Assembly: GCF_900105305.1 (NCBI RefSeq)
Contig: NZ_LT629765.1
Span: 1,612,001-1,676,000 of the forward strand
Source: Corynebacterium timonense
GTDB taxonomy: Bacteria; Actinomycetota; Actinomycetes; Mycobacteriales; Mycobacteriaceae
Direction: 5' to 3'
DNA: 64,000 bases
Numbering within the stretch: position 1 is the first letter of the stretch; every line of letters begins with the position of its first letter. A program made the translations under genes and the position numbers. The notes beneath the pieces are model-generated. The model was not told the DNA's origin, ran no database searches, and saw only the letters and a list, made by a program, of their open reading frames with translations. Positions 1-9,461 of this stretch are shown here, piece after piece.

Positions 1-1223
1 TCGATGGCGTTGGCGAGCAGGTTGCGCACGATGCGCTCGATGCGGCGCGGGTCACCCTCGATGAGGACGGGCTCGTCCGGCAACGAGAACTCTACCTCCA
101 CGTCGAGCTCGTCGGCGAGGTGCTGCGTCTGCTCCCACGCGGAGCGCACGGGGGCCTGGGCGTCGAGCTTTGTCGTCGCCAAGTCCGCGACCCCGGCGTC
201 GTGGCGCGAGATCTCCAACAGGTCGCCGAGGAGCTCCTCGAAGCGGTCGAGCTCGCGCGTCATCAGCTGGGAAGCGCGCCGCGTGTGACCCTCGAGCGAG
301 TCCTCCTCCGCCGCGATCATGTCCGCGGCCATGCGCACCGTGGTCAGCGGGGTGCGCAGCTCGTGCGAGACGTCCGAGGTGAACTGCCGCTGCAGGTCGC
401 CGTACTCCTCGAGCTGGTTGATCTGGCGCGAAATCTTGTCGGCCATGTTGTTGAAGGACATCGCGAGCACGGCCATCTCGTCCTCGCCGTCCACCGGCAT
501 CCTCTCGCGCAGATGCCCCGCCGCGAAGCGTTCCGCCGTCCGCGAGGCCGAGCGCACCGGCGAGACGATCTGTTGCGAGGCCAGCCAGGCGATGCCCACC
601 AACAGCACCACGACGACGATGGAGGCTGTAGCGAGCAAGCCCTGCATGAGCGCGAGCGTGGCGGCCTCGCTCTCCGTGTTCATCACGAGGTACAGCTGCA
701 GGTCGGGAACCTCCGCACTCGTCGGGGTACCCACGATCAGCGCGTTGTACGTGCTGCCGTCCGGCCTGTCCGCCGAGGCAAACTGGTAGGCCACGTTGCC
801 CTCCGAGACGAAGGACTGCAGGCGCTCGGGGATAACGAACCCCTCCGGGGACGACATGACGGGCCCGCCCGCTCCGCGGATGATCAGCACCGGCTCGTAG
901 ACCGTCAGCGCGTCCGCGTTCTGCTGGGAGCTTTGGGTCACGGCGGTCCGCGCCGAGTTCAGTCGCGTCTGCAGCGACGACGACGCGCCCGAGCCGTTGA
1001 TCTGCTCCTCCACGACGGCGCGGGCCCGCTCGACCTCACCGCTGGCAAGGTCGATCTTGGTGGAGCTGATGCGCTGCGTCATCACCGAGGCCAAGGTGAG
1101 GCCAAGGACGAGCATCACGATTGTGGAGACGATAAGGACCGTCCCGACGAAGCGGACCTGCAGGGACGTACGCCACGACTCGGAAACGCCGTCCCGCAGC
1201 CGTCGCAGCTGGTTGACCTTCAG
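1..1223 (-). CDS. mtrB: MtrB sensor histidine kinase (C-terminus beyond window edge)
   Basis: Membrane sensor kinase that phosphorylates MtrA; the pair controls cell-wall and osmotic-stress genes in actinobacteria. Read on the minus strand, the protein has a short basic cytoplasmic start, a first membrane helix (about residues 20-42), an extracytoplasmic sensor region of about 150 residues, a second helix around TASIVVVVLLVGIAWL, a HAMP linker, and the H-box DVSHELRTPL with the phospho-accepting His. The reading reaches the start of the N-box (NLLANAID), so the ATPase end lies off the left edge. It follows mtrA directly in the same reading frame. No ATG, GTG or TTG occurs in frame before the first membrane helix; the best start is CTG at 1223, eight bases after a GGGGG purine run. 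Identity is secure; the start is inferred. Confidence 0.9.
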   Translation of the reverse strand, partial: MKVNQLRRLRDGVSESWRTSLQVRFVGTVLIVSTIVMLVLGLTLASVMTQRISSTKIDLASGEVERARAVVEEQINGSGASSSLQTRLNSARTAVTQSSQQNADALTVYEPVLIIRGAGGPVMSSPEGFVIPERLQSFVSEGNVAYQFASADRPDGSTYNALIVGTPTSAEVPDLQLYLVMNTESEAATLALMQGLLATASIVVVVLLVGIAWLASQQIVSPVRSASRTAERFAAGHLRERMPVDGEDEMAVLAMSFNNMADKISRQINQLEEYGDLQRQFTSDVSHELRTPLTTVRMAADMIAAEEDSLEGHTRRASQLMTRELDRFEELLGDLLEISRHDAGVADLATTKLDAQAPVRSAWEQTQHLADELDVEVEFSLPDEPVLIEGDPRRIERIVRNLLANAI

Positions 1224-1226
1224 CGG

Positions 1227-1910
1227 CTACACCCCCGGCTTGCCCGTCTTGTAGCCCACGCCGCGCACCGTCAAGATGATCTCCGGGTTTTCCGGGTCTT
1301 TCTCAATCTTCGCGCGCAGCCGCTGGACGTGGACGTTCACCAGCCGCGTGTCCGAGGCGTTGCGGTAGCCCCACACCGTCTCCAACAGCTCCTCGCGCGT
1401 GTGCACCTGGTTCGGCTTCCGGGCCATCTCCAGCAACAGGTCAAACTCGAGCGGCGTGAGCGCAATCTCCTCGTCGCCGCGGGTCACCATGTGCTGCGGG
1501 ACGTCGATGGTGAGGTCGCCGATCTCCAACACCTCCGCCGGGGCCTCGTCCGTGCGGCGCAGGCGCGCGCGGATGCGGGCGACCAGCTCCTTCGGCTTGA
1601 ACGGCTTCGTGATGTAGTCGTCCGCGCCCGACTCCAGCCCGAGCACGACGTCGACGGTGTCGGTCTTCGCGGTGAGCATGACGATGGGGACGGCGGACTC
1701 GCGGCGGATCTCCTTGCAAATGTCCACGCCATTCATGCCGGGGAGCATGAGGTCGAGCAGCACGAGGTCGGGTTCGTAGTCGCGGAAGGCCCCCACCGCC
1801 GCCGCGCCGTCCATGATCGGATGCGCCTCGAAGCCCTCGGATTCCAGGACGATCGTGAGCATCTCGTTGATGGCGGGATCGTCATCGACCACCAGAATCT
1901 TCGGCGTCAT
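1227..1910 (-). CDS. mtrA: MtrA response regulator, OmpR/PhoB family
   Basis: DNA-binding response regulator partner of MtrB. The receiver domain (residues about 4-115) has the acidic cluster DDD at 9-11, the phosphorylation site Asp53 in LLDLMLPGMNG, Thr80 and Lys102 (ITKPF). The winged-helix output domain (about 130-225) contains the typical TPLEFDLLLEMARKPNQV and RGVGYK motifs. Length 227 residues is normal for MtrA. ATG at 1910 is preceded by AAGGAGC. It lies 13 bp downstream of tmk and just upstream of mtrB, so tmk-mtrA-mtrB are probably cotranscribed with ahcY. MtrA is generally essential or growth-important in this order. Confidence 0.97.
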   Translation of the reverse strand: MTPKILVVDDDPAINEMLTIVLESEGFEAHPIMDGAAAVGAFRDYEPDLVLLDLMLPGMNGVDICKEIRRESAVPIVMLTAKTDTVDVVLGLESGADDYITKPFKPKELVARIRARLRRTDEAPAEVLEIGDLTIDVPQHMVTRGDEEIALTPLEFDLLLEMARKPNQVHTREELLETVWGYRNASDTRLVNVHVQRLRAKIEKDPENPEIILTVRGVGYKTGKPGV

Positions 1911-1923
1911 CGCTGCTCCTTAA

Positions 1924-2526
1924 TCACAAGTTCTCAACTGCCTGAATGATAGTGGGCGCGTGCGCCGTGCGCACCCATCGGCCTGCCCAGCTCGCCGCTG
2001 CGAGCTCCGCGTAGGCCGCGAAGGTGCGCTGCTGGAGCTCTGAGTCGCGTTCGTAGCGGTCCCGCGTGCGCTCCACGTCGGTCCGCTCGCGGCGCTGCGC
2101 CCGCCGGCGCGCCTCCTCGGGCGGGGTATCCACCAAAACCTGCAGGTCCGGCAGCGGCAGTCCGAGGCGCTCGAACTCCAGAGCACGGACCCACTCCGCC
2201 GCCGCGGGGTCCTTCGTGCGCGCCGCGGTGTAGGCGGCGTTGGAGGCCACGTACCGGTCGAGGACGATGGTGTGATCCGGGGCACCCGCGTAGGCGTCGA
2301 GAAGCTCCTTGGCTCCCGCCCGGTCAAGCGCGAACAGGGTGGCCATACCGTGGGCGGAGTCCGTCAGATCCCCCATCCGGCCGTGCAGGGCGTCGCGCGC
2401 GAGGTCGGCGTGGATGGAGGCGCCGTAGCGTGGGAAGGCGAGCGTGTCCGCGCCTAAAGCGTCGCGCAGCTGCGCCGACAGGGTGTTCTTGCCCGCGCCG
2501 TCGATGCCTTCGATCGCGATAATCAT
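1924..2526 (-). CDS. tmk: Thymidylate kinase
   Basis: Phosphorylates dTMP to dTDP in the cytoplasm for DNA synthesis. The P-loop GIDGAGKNT is at residues 7-15 and the DR(Y/H) motif appears as VLDRYVASNAAY. The 200-residue length fits. This divergent actinobacterial type sits between ahcY and mtrA as in other corynebacteria. It starts 5 bp after the ahcY stop and ends 13 bp before mtrA, so it is in an operon. The P-loop carries Asn where many kinases have Ser/Thr (GKNT); this is seen in the actinobacterial branch and is not evidence of inactivity. Confidence 0.92.
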   Translation of the reverse strand: MIIAIEGIDGAGKNTLSAQLRDALGADTLAFPRYGASIHADLARDALHGRMGDLTDSAHGMATLFALDRAGAKELLDAYAGAPDHTIVLDRYVASNAAYTAARTKDPAAAEWVRALEFERLGLPLPDLQVLVDTPPEEARRRAQRRERTDVERTRDRYERDSELQQRTFAAYAELAAASWAGRWVRTAHAPTIIQAVENL

Positions 2527-2531
2527 GGCTG

Positions 2532-3965
<1,434 letters not shown>

Positions 3966-4143
3966 CTGTTCCACTCTCCTGTTGCGCTGTGCTGTGCTGT
4001 GCTGCATGTGGTGTCAGTGAGGTTTCTGCGCACCGTGCGGCGCGGTTCCACACCACTGTAATAGAGGCCTCTGACACGCCCCCTCGGGCTACCCGGGGGC
4101 ACGGGGCGACGAGGAGAGGGGTCGGGCAGGGTGAGGTTGAGGT

Positions 4144-4494
4144 TTAGGACAGCGCCTCGATGAATTGGTCGACATCCTCCTCGCCCTCCACGTCCTCGAG
4201 GAGGGCGACGGCGAGCTCGGCGATCTTCTCATCGACGTCCGCCGCGCCGTTGCGGAGGAAGCCGTACGTGTCTGCAACCTCGCCCGCGCTGAAGGGCGCC
4301 CCGGCCCAGATCGCGGCGATGGTCGCCGCGGCGCGGCCGTTGGCCACCTCGTCCGCCGTCGCCGACTCGCTCGCCCCGAGCAAGACAGCGTCGCGGACGG
4401 CCTCACGGACCTCCTCGATGTCGAGCTCAGCGAGCTCGTCGAGGAACTCAGCGTTGGCGTCGGAGGTGAAGATGTCCGTATCCCAGGTGCTCAT
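4144..4494 (-). CDS. DUF4259 domain protein
   Basis: Small acidic cytoplasmic protein of 116 residues starting MSTWDTDIFTSDANAEF. The opening W-x-x-D-x-F-x-x-D/N pattern and the alternating helices with AAATIAAIWAG match DUF4259, a family of unknown function. ATG at 4494 is preceded by GGGAGGACC, a good ribosome site; a longer reading from 4599 lacks one. It stands alone between ahcY, transcribed the same way, and a divergent proline-rich gene. Function unknown; family assignment from memory of the motif. Confidence 0.75.
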   Translation of the reverse strand: MSTWDTDIFTSDANAEFLDELAELDIEEVREAVRDAVLLGASESATADEVANGRAAATIAAIWAGAPFSAGEVADTYGFLRNGAADVDEKIAELAVALLEDVEGEEDVDQFIEALS

Positions 4495-4719
4495 ATGGTC
4501 CTCCCTGTGGGTTGTCTCTGGGGTGGTCGGGGCCGTCGCCCCCACGCCACGATAAAGGGAAAACAGGCCGAGCGGGCGGCAGCCCTGTCCCGTACTCAAT
4601 GGTGCATATCACATGCTCACGGGTTTTGTGCCGTTAAGACGTATGCTAAAAGAGAAATGCGACCGTTATGGGTTTGTAACGTTTGGGGCTTCGGTGCCCC
4701 CCAGGGAGAGGAGAGGGAG

Positions 4720-5499
4720 ATGAGCACTTCGCGACGCCGCGTGACAGCGTTCATGGCCATTGGCGTGATCGCCGCGTGCCTCGCCGGCCTCGCCGTGTGG
4801 AAGCTCTCTCTCCCGTCCTCCGGCAACCCCTACACCGCGGGCGCCATCGACAGCCAGACCGAGTCGACCCCCACGCCAACCCCCGCCGAGACATCGTCGC
4901 CAGTAAGCACGACGCGCGTCATCCACCCGGACGAGCACCCGGCGGGAGAGGACATGCGCCCGGGCACCGCTGTGGACGGCGCGCAGGATGGTCCCGCCCA
5001 AGATCCGCTCCTGCCCCCGAATGCTGTAGTGAACCCCGCCCCGCGGGTTTCCGCTCCGACGCAGGTCTACCGGCCGACCAACGTGGCCCCCTCGGCGCCC
5101 GCGATGGAGCCTGGCCCGCCGGCGGGCGGTGAGGCCACACCCAAGCCCGCGTCCACTCCGGAGGGCACCACCCCGTCCGGCCCGACGACTCCCGGCGCCA
5201 CGCAGCCAGGCGCGCCCACCACGGAGAGCCCGGCGTCACCCCAGACTCCGAACCAGCCCCAGCCGCAGCCTGGGCAACCACAATCTGGACAGCCTCAACC
5301 TGGTCAGTCTCAGCCTGGGCAGGCTGAGCCGAGCAGGGTCCCCGGCGAAGGTGGGGGGCGCACCGTGCCGGGCCGCATCGAGCCCGACCCCCAGCTTGTC
5401 CCGCCTGAGGCGGAGCCCACCCCCCAAGGGCCTGCTGTGTCCCCCGGGTCGAACGCCCAGAACTGGTGGAGCCATCTGCGCGAACGCCTCAACATCTAG
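4720..5499 (+). CDS. Proline/threonine/glutamine-rich membrane-anchored protein
   Basis: 259 residues. A basic N-terminus (MSTSRRR) is followed by one hydrophobic helix (about residues 9-28, without a clear cleavage site or lipobox). The rest is low complexity, rich in Pro, Thr, Ser, Gly and Gln, with short tandem repeats of the type GQPQ/QPQPG around residues 180-205, ending with an aromatic-containing tail NWWSHLRERLNI. This looks like a wall-spanning linker exposed outside the membrane. The start ATG at 4720 is preceded by GGGAGAGGAGAGGGAG. I do not recognise a catalytic domain. It is divergent from the DUF4259 gene. Confidence 0.7.
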   Translation: MSTSRRRVTAFMAIGVIAACLAGLAVWKLSLPSSGNPYTAGAIDSQTESTPTPTPAETSSPVSTTRVIHPDEHPAGEDMRPGTAVDGAQDGPAQDPLLPPNAVVNPAPRVSAPTQVYRPTNVAPSAPAMEPGPPAGGEATPKPASTPEGTTPSGPTTPGATQPGAPTTESPASPQTPNQPQPQPGQPQSGQPQPGQSQPGQAEPSRVPGEGGGRTVPGRIEPDPQLVPPEAEPTPQGPAVSPGSNAQNWWSHLRERLNI

Positions 5500-5580
5500 A
5501 GTGGTTCACGGCATTACGTTCGAAAGGCCGTCACGCCGTGAGGTGCGCGTAGCCCTCGCTCGCCGCGCCGCCAGCGGGAG

Positions 5581-5943
5581 CGGCATGGCGGAACGCCCGG
5601 CCGCGCTCAACGACGTCCTCCGTGTCACACCCCGAGTGATGACCGACAACGGTGCCTACTACCGATCGAAAGCATTCAACGCGGTATGAGGCGAAAAGAC
5701 GACACACATCTACACCAAGTACGCCAAGGCGTACCTCCCGCAGACCAACGGCAATGGAGAACGGCTCAACCGCACCCTCATACAGGAATGGGCCTACGCG
5801 CGCCCCGACAGCAGCGGAAGGGCCCTGTCAGCAAACGTACGCGGAGTTTATCCACGACTACAACGACCTTTGAGCCCATACCGCCATCGACGGCCTCACC
5901 CCCGCACAACGCGTTCACAACGCCACGGGGAAATACACCTAGC
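5581..5943 (+). pseudogene. Decayed IS481-like transposase, C-terminal remnant
   Basis: Three frames must be joined to read one DDE transposase end: RVMTDNGAYYRSKAFNAV (catalytic Asp block), then KTTHIYTKYAKAYLPQTNGNG with ERLNRTLIQEWAYAR (catalytic Glu block), then HTAIDGLTPAQRVHN. At least two frameshifts and a TGA separate them, and the N-terminal half is missing. The motif order is that of IS481-family integrase-core transposases. Non-functional relic between the proline-rich gene and two unknown genes. Confidence 0.8.
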
Positions 5944-5955
5944 TACTCGGGATAG

Positions 5956-5998
5956 ACCACCGCCTCGGCACTCTAGGTGTGAGTTCCGAGGCGGTGGT
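5956..5998. terminator. Perfect 13-bp inverted repeat, terminator candidate
   Basis: ACCACCGCCTCGG (5956-5968) and its exact complement CCGAGGCGGTGGT (5986-5998) with a 17-base loop. It is followed by a weakly T-rich stretch on the plus strand (TTGTGGTCTT). It lies between the transposase relic and the end of the convergent 6032 gene, so it may be a terminator or a leftover transposon end. Confidence 0.5.
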
Positions 5999-6031
5999 TT
6001 GTGGTCTTACTTGTCGTAGTGGTCGCTCCAA

Positions 6032-6475
6032 CTAGACCGAGGCCGCTAAACCTTTCAGCTCTTGCTGCTGCTGGGAGTCAAGTTCCTCAATTTCCCATTT
6101 CTTGCTAGCGTCCAGCGCCTCAACGACTTGTGCCATCTCAACACTGCCGTGAAGTTCATTCATATCCAGTTGCCAGAACGTCTTAACGTCATGCGTTGAA
6201 ACGATGAGCACACAAAGCTTGACGCCCTTAGGGTCACTAACTGGCATGCAAATCGGAACAACTACGTGCTCGGCGCCCTCTTTAAAGTGGCGACTAGCCG
6301 TTTCTCGAATATTAGACGCCAAGGTATCACCGAGTGCGGGAACAATAACCGGCATGGTCTCAACACCGAGACGTTCCATGAGGCGCGCACGCTCACCATT
6401 CTCATTGAGGAAAGAACGGAATAACTGTGCAACCGCCATACGTGCACGATAGTGTCGCTTCTGTTGCTCGTTCAT
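6032..6475 (-). CDS. Hypothetical protein, second gene of a coupled pair
   Basis: 147 residues from MNEQQKRHY; unrecognised. It is predicted soluble, with a basic N-terminus, a central hydrophobic beta-type region (HVVVPICMPVSDPKGVKLCVLIVS) read as 'a binding-domain-like core' only, and a charged tail. ATG at 6475 overlaps the stop of the upstream gene as ATGA, so translation is coupled. Its base composition is clearly less GC-rich than the neighbouring housekeeping genes, and it sits beside an IS relic, which suggests acquisition. No function assigned. Confidence 0.6.
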   Translation of the reverse strand: MNEQQKRHYRARMAVAQLFRSFLNENGERARLMERLGVETMPVIVPALGDTLASNIRETASRHFKEGAEHVVVPICMPVSDPKGVKLCVLIVSTHDVKTFWQLDMNELHGSVEMAQVVEALDASKKWEIEELDSQQQQELKGLAASV

Positions 6476-6960
6476 CGTTTTCCCGCCTCCCAACGGTCTA
6501 GGTAGTCAAACGGGTCGAACAACATACGATTGTAGTGCTCCTGGAACGTTCCGTGAACGGCACGGCGTGAATTTTCTTCCTGCCTACCCCCGGCGAGCTT
6601 CTTATGAACCTCTCGTTCGCAGTCATCACAGTCAATGAAATATTGGTGGCTATGAACGGTGCTGTGCCACGTGTCGGTACGCCTCACCTGCTCAAAGTTA
6701 GCTTGCTCGCCCTTTAGTTGCTGACATCGTTCATATGCGTCGTGCGCGGGGGTGACATTGAGCATAAGGGCATACTGTTCCACCACGTCGTCAAAGGCGC
6801 GCCATTCCCGAACATGCAGCACTGTTCCAAATTCAGCCATATCAATTCTGTCTTTGATGATTTCGGCGGTTTCATCTGGGTCCGGGTACGGCACCGCATC
6901 GTCTGGCGACATGCCCATGTCGGCCAGACGATAGTTCTTTTTATTGACGTTAGGCGGCAC
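6472..6960 (-). CDS. Hypothetical protein, first gene of a coupled pair
   Basis: 162 residues, unrecognised. It begins MPPNVNKKNYRLADMGMSPDDA, contains a Cys pair in IDCDDCEREVHKK preceded by two His (VHSHQ), which could be a metal site, and ends with an aromatic-rich FDPFDYLDRW. It overlaps the next gene by 4 bp. AT-richer than the chromosome around it, like its partner. An internal ATG at residue 15 or 17 is an alternative start. Horizontal origin is inferred from composition and the adjacent IS relic. Confidence 0.6.
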   Translation of the reverse strand: MPPNVNKKNYRLADMGMSPDDAVPYPDPDETAEIIKDRIDMAEFGTVLHVREWRAFDDVVEQYALMLNVTPAHDAYERCQQLKGEQANFEQVRRTDTWHSTVHSHQYFIDCDDCEREVHKKLAGGRQEENSRRAVHGTFQEHYNRMLFDPFDYLDRWEAGKR

Positions 6961-7221
6961 GTTTGGAAAGTTTAGCCGGTCTAACGCTTCGCGCTAAAAC
7001 CGGTACCCACTCACACCGCTCCCAACATGAGTAATTGGCATCCACCTATCGGGGCCGCATAGAGATATTGGCACCTACCGGCTCACCCCACAGGGGTTTA
7101 CACCAATTCACTAATGAGCAGCCTCATCGGAGTATGCCGAACCCGCCGCCGCGAGACCGCCCCCGCCGGCAGGGCCGATGCCCGCGGCCGCGACCCGCAG
7201 TAACGTACTTTTGGCGCGGGT

Positions 7222-8400
7222 CTACGCCGTGGCGTAGAACACCTCGCAGCCCTCACTGCCAGCCGCCACTGCGACCGCGGGTTCGCTGGCGGGGATCCAG
7301 GCAGCTTCGCCCGGGCTCAGCTCAATCGCGGCGCCGCACGCGCAGGACCCCGAGGTGCACAACAGGATGGCCGGGCCATCCGAGGCGAAGGAATGCTCCC
7401 GCCCGGCCGCCAGTGTGTGGCGCCGAAGCACGAAGTCTGCGCACGGGGCCTCGAACCGCCGAGCGTCGCCGTCGTCAACGCTGCTGGCGAAGGGCTCCTC
7501 CAGGGGCCCAAAGTCGAGGATGCGCACGAGCTCGGGCACGTCGACGTGCTTGGGGGTGAGGCCGCCGCGAAGCACGTTGTCGGAGTTCGCCATTATCTCC
7601 ACCCCCATACCTCGCAGGTAGGCGTGCAGCTGGCCGGCTGCAATGAAGAGGGCTTGTCCAGGGACCATAGCGACGTGGTTGAGCAGGAGCACGGCGAGGA
7701 CGCCCGCGTCCTTGGGGTACTGCTCGACGATGGAGAGGAAGTTTCTGGCCGTGCGCCCAATCCACGTCTGATCAGCGGCCAGCGGACGGGCGCAGTCGCT
7801 CACCTCGGCGACGAGCGTCTCGCGCTGCGCGGAGGGGATGGAGATCCACGTGGTAAACAGAGCCCGCAGGCTCGCCTCCTCGCGCGTTGGGTCGATCATC
7901 GCGGCGTAGTGGTCAAGGGCCGGGCAAGCGAGGGCGTCGAAAAGCTGGCGCGTCTTCTCGTAGGGCCGGAAACCGACGAGCGCGTGGAATTCCGTGAGAG
8001 CAACCAACAGCTCCGGCTTGTGGTGATCGTCGCGGTAGTTGCGGCGGGGGCTGTCGGAGGGGACGCCGGCGGCGTTTTCGCGCCGGAATCCCTCGCTGGC
8101 CTGCTCGGCGGACGGGTGCGCCTGGATGCTCAGCGGCTCGTCGGCGGCGAGGAGCTTGAGCAGGAAGGGAAGCCTGTCACCGAAGATTTCCCGAACGCGC
8201 GGGCCGAGCGCGGCGTCTGGGTCGGCGGCGATGATCTCGTCGAGCCCGACTCCGCCGATCGTCGACGGCGCGCTGGGGTGCGCGCCGAACCACAACTCGG
8301 CCTCGGGGGTGGCCGCGGGCGTTTCGAGCCCGCGCAGCTCCGCTAGGAGAGTGTGCGAGCCCCACGGGTACGCGCGCAGTTTCCCCTCAAGCTTCTGCAT
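7222..8400 (-). CDS. manA: Mannose-6-phosphate isomerase
   Basis: Type I phosphomannose isomerase (Zn-dependent, cupin fold) interconverting fructose-6-P and mannose-6-P, feeding GDP-mannose for lipomannan, PIMs and other envelope glycans. The start MQKLEGKLRAYPWGSHT and the metal-binding block PLSIQAHPS (Gln and His ligands) are diagnostic; the second block ANSDNVLRGGLTPKHVDV is present. 392 residues, normal. Last gene of the DUF3499-manB-TobH-manA operon, 44 bp after the TobH-like gene. Confidence 0.95.
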   Translation of the reverse strand: MQKLEGKLRAYPWGSHTLLAELRGLETPAATPEAELWFGAHPSAPSTIGGVGLDEIIAADPDAALGPRVREIFGDRLPFLLKLLAADEPLSIQAHPSAEQASEGFRRENAAGVPSDSPRRNYRDDHHKPELLVALTEFHALVGFRPYEKTRQLFDALACPALDHYAAMIDPTREEASLRALFTTWISIPSAQRETLVAEVSDCARPLAADQTWIGRTARNFLSIVEQYPKDAGVLAVLLLNHVAMVPGQALFIAAGQLHAYLRGMGVEIMANSDNVLRGGLTPKHVDVPELVRILDFGPLEEPFASSVDDGDARRFEAPCADFVLRRHTLAAGREHSFASDGPAILLCTSGSCACGAAIELSPGEAAWIPASEPAVAVAAGSEGCEVFYATA

Positions 8401-8444
8401 CTCGTGTGTTGGTCCTTCCTACCGGTAGTGGGGTGGGCACCGCC

Positions 8445-9443
8445 TCACGCGTCCATCGCCGTGGCGGCGTAGGCGCGGGCGACGAGCCGGGCGGCCGAGG
8501 ACGCCTCGCCCAAGCCGGTCGGTTCGACGTATTCGGCGCGGGAAGCGGGAAGCGCCGTGTCCGGCGCCGCCCACACAATGGCCCTCAACGGTACCAGCGC
8601 GGACGGGCCGTCGATGAGCGGGTCGTGGAAAATGTCGTCGGCGGGGGCGTTGTCCAGCGGTTCTTCGGTGTAGCCTGAAACGAGCCCCTGGGCGGTCCAC
8701 ACCTGCGCGGCGAGGGCCGCGACGGCCCGTCCGCAGCAGCCCGCTCCCGTATGCACGATGCGGGCGCCGTCCGCGAACATGGCGAGCTGCCGGGCGGCGT
8801 TGACCGTGTCGTCGCGCTGCGGGGAGAGGGCCTCGATCTCCGCGTCGACCTCATCAGCGAGGGCGCCGAGGAACTCCGCGGTGATCTCGGCGGGCTGGGC
8901 CAGCGCGTCGAGCACCGCCCACACCAGCGCCATGGCCCGCAGGGGCGAGGCGCTCGCGGTCGTGGGCAGAGCGGGCACGAGCAGGGCGGTGTCGGGGGCG
9001 TCGTCGAGGATCGGGCCGCGGGCGGGGCCCGCGAGGACCGTCTCGGCGCCGCGGCGTGCGGCGGTCAGGAGCGAGCGGGTGTCCTGCCCAGTGCGAGCGT
9101 CCTCGCTGCACTCGCCGACGACCACGACCACGTCGAGGGGGCCGACGTAGTCCGGCAGGACGTGGGTGACCACCACCGGAAGGGGAAGCGGGGCGCGCAG
9201 CTGGAGTGCGGCGGCCGCGGCGGCGCGCGAGACCTGGTCCGTGCCCACGACGACGACGCTGCGCGGGTTGATCCCCCGGAGCCGCTCGAGGTCTCTTGCC
9301 CGCTGCGCAACGCCGCGCACCTGGGCGCCTTCGTGCGCGACGTCGAAGAAGCGGACCGTCTCCCGGTCGTAGCCGCCAGCGCCTGCGAAGTAATCACCGT
9401 CATCGTTCATGCTGGCGTCCATGTTTTCGTTCATGGCATCCAT
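8445..9443 (-). CDS. TobH-like / SIS-type protein between manB and manA
   Basis: 332 residues, family usually annotated TobH-like or phosphosugar-isomerase-like; the mycobacterial counterpart lies between the same two genes (Rv3256c in my memory of the locus). It has alternating Rossmann-like segments (NPRSVVVVGTDQVSRAAA, PLDVVVVVGECSED, GARIVHTGAGCCGR) resembling a double SIS sugar-phosphate fold. No catalytic assignment is known to me. The N-terminus contains several Met (MDAMNENMDASMND), so the start could be up to 12 residues further in. Context suggests a role in mannose-phosphate metabolism. Confidence 0.8.
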   Translation of the reverse strand: MDAMNENMDASMNDDGDYFAGAGGYDRETVRFFDVAHEGAQVRGVAQRARDLERLRGINPRSVVVVGTDQVSRAAAAAALQLRAPLPLPVVVTHVLPDYVGPLDVVVVVGECSEDARTGQDTRSLLTAARRGAETVLAGPARGPILDDAPDTALLVPALPTTASASPLRAMALVWAVLDALAQPAEITAEFLGALADEVDAEIEALSPQRDDTVNAARQLAMFADGARIVHTGAGCCGRAVAALAAQVWTAQGLVSGYTEEPLDNAPADDIFHDPLIDGPSALVPLRAIVWAAPDTALPASRAEYVEPTGLGEASSAARLVARAYAATAMDA

Positions 9444-9461
9444 GGGTTCAGGATACGGCCC

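Noticed and set aside
120..1949. A long plus-strand open frame opposite mtrB and mtrA.
   Set aside because: Low-complexity Arg/His-rich translation, no motifs; the minus strand encodes recognisable MtrAB.
4632..4660. Possible promoter or riboswitch between the DUF4259 gene and the proline-rich gene.
   Set aside because: An AT-rich TATGCT-like element exists, but no properly spaced -35 and no structured leader could be supported.
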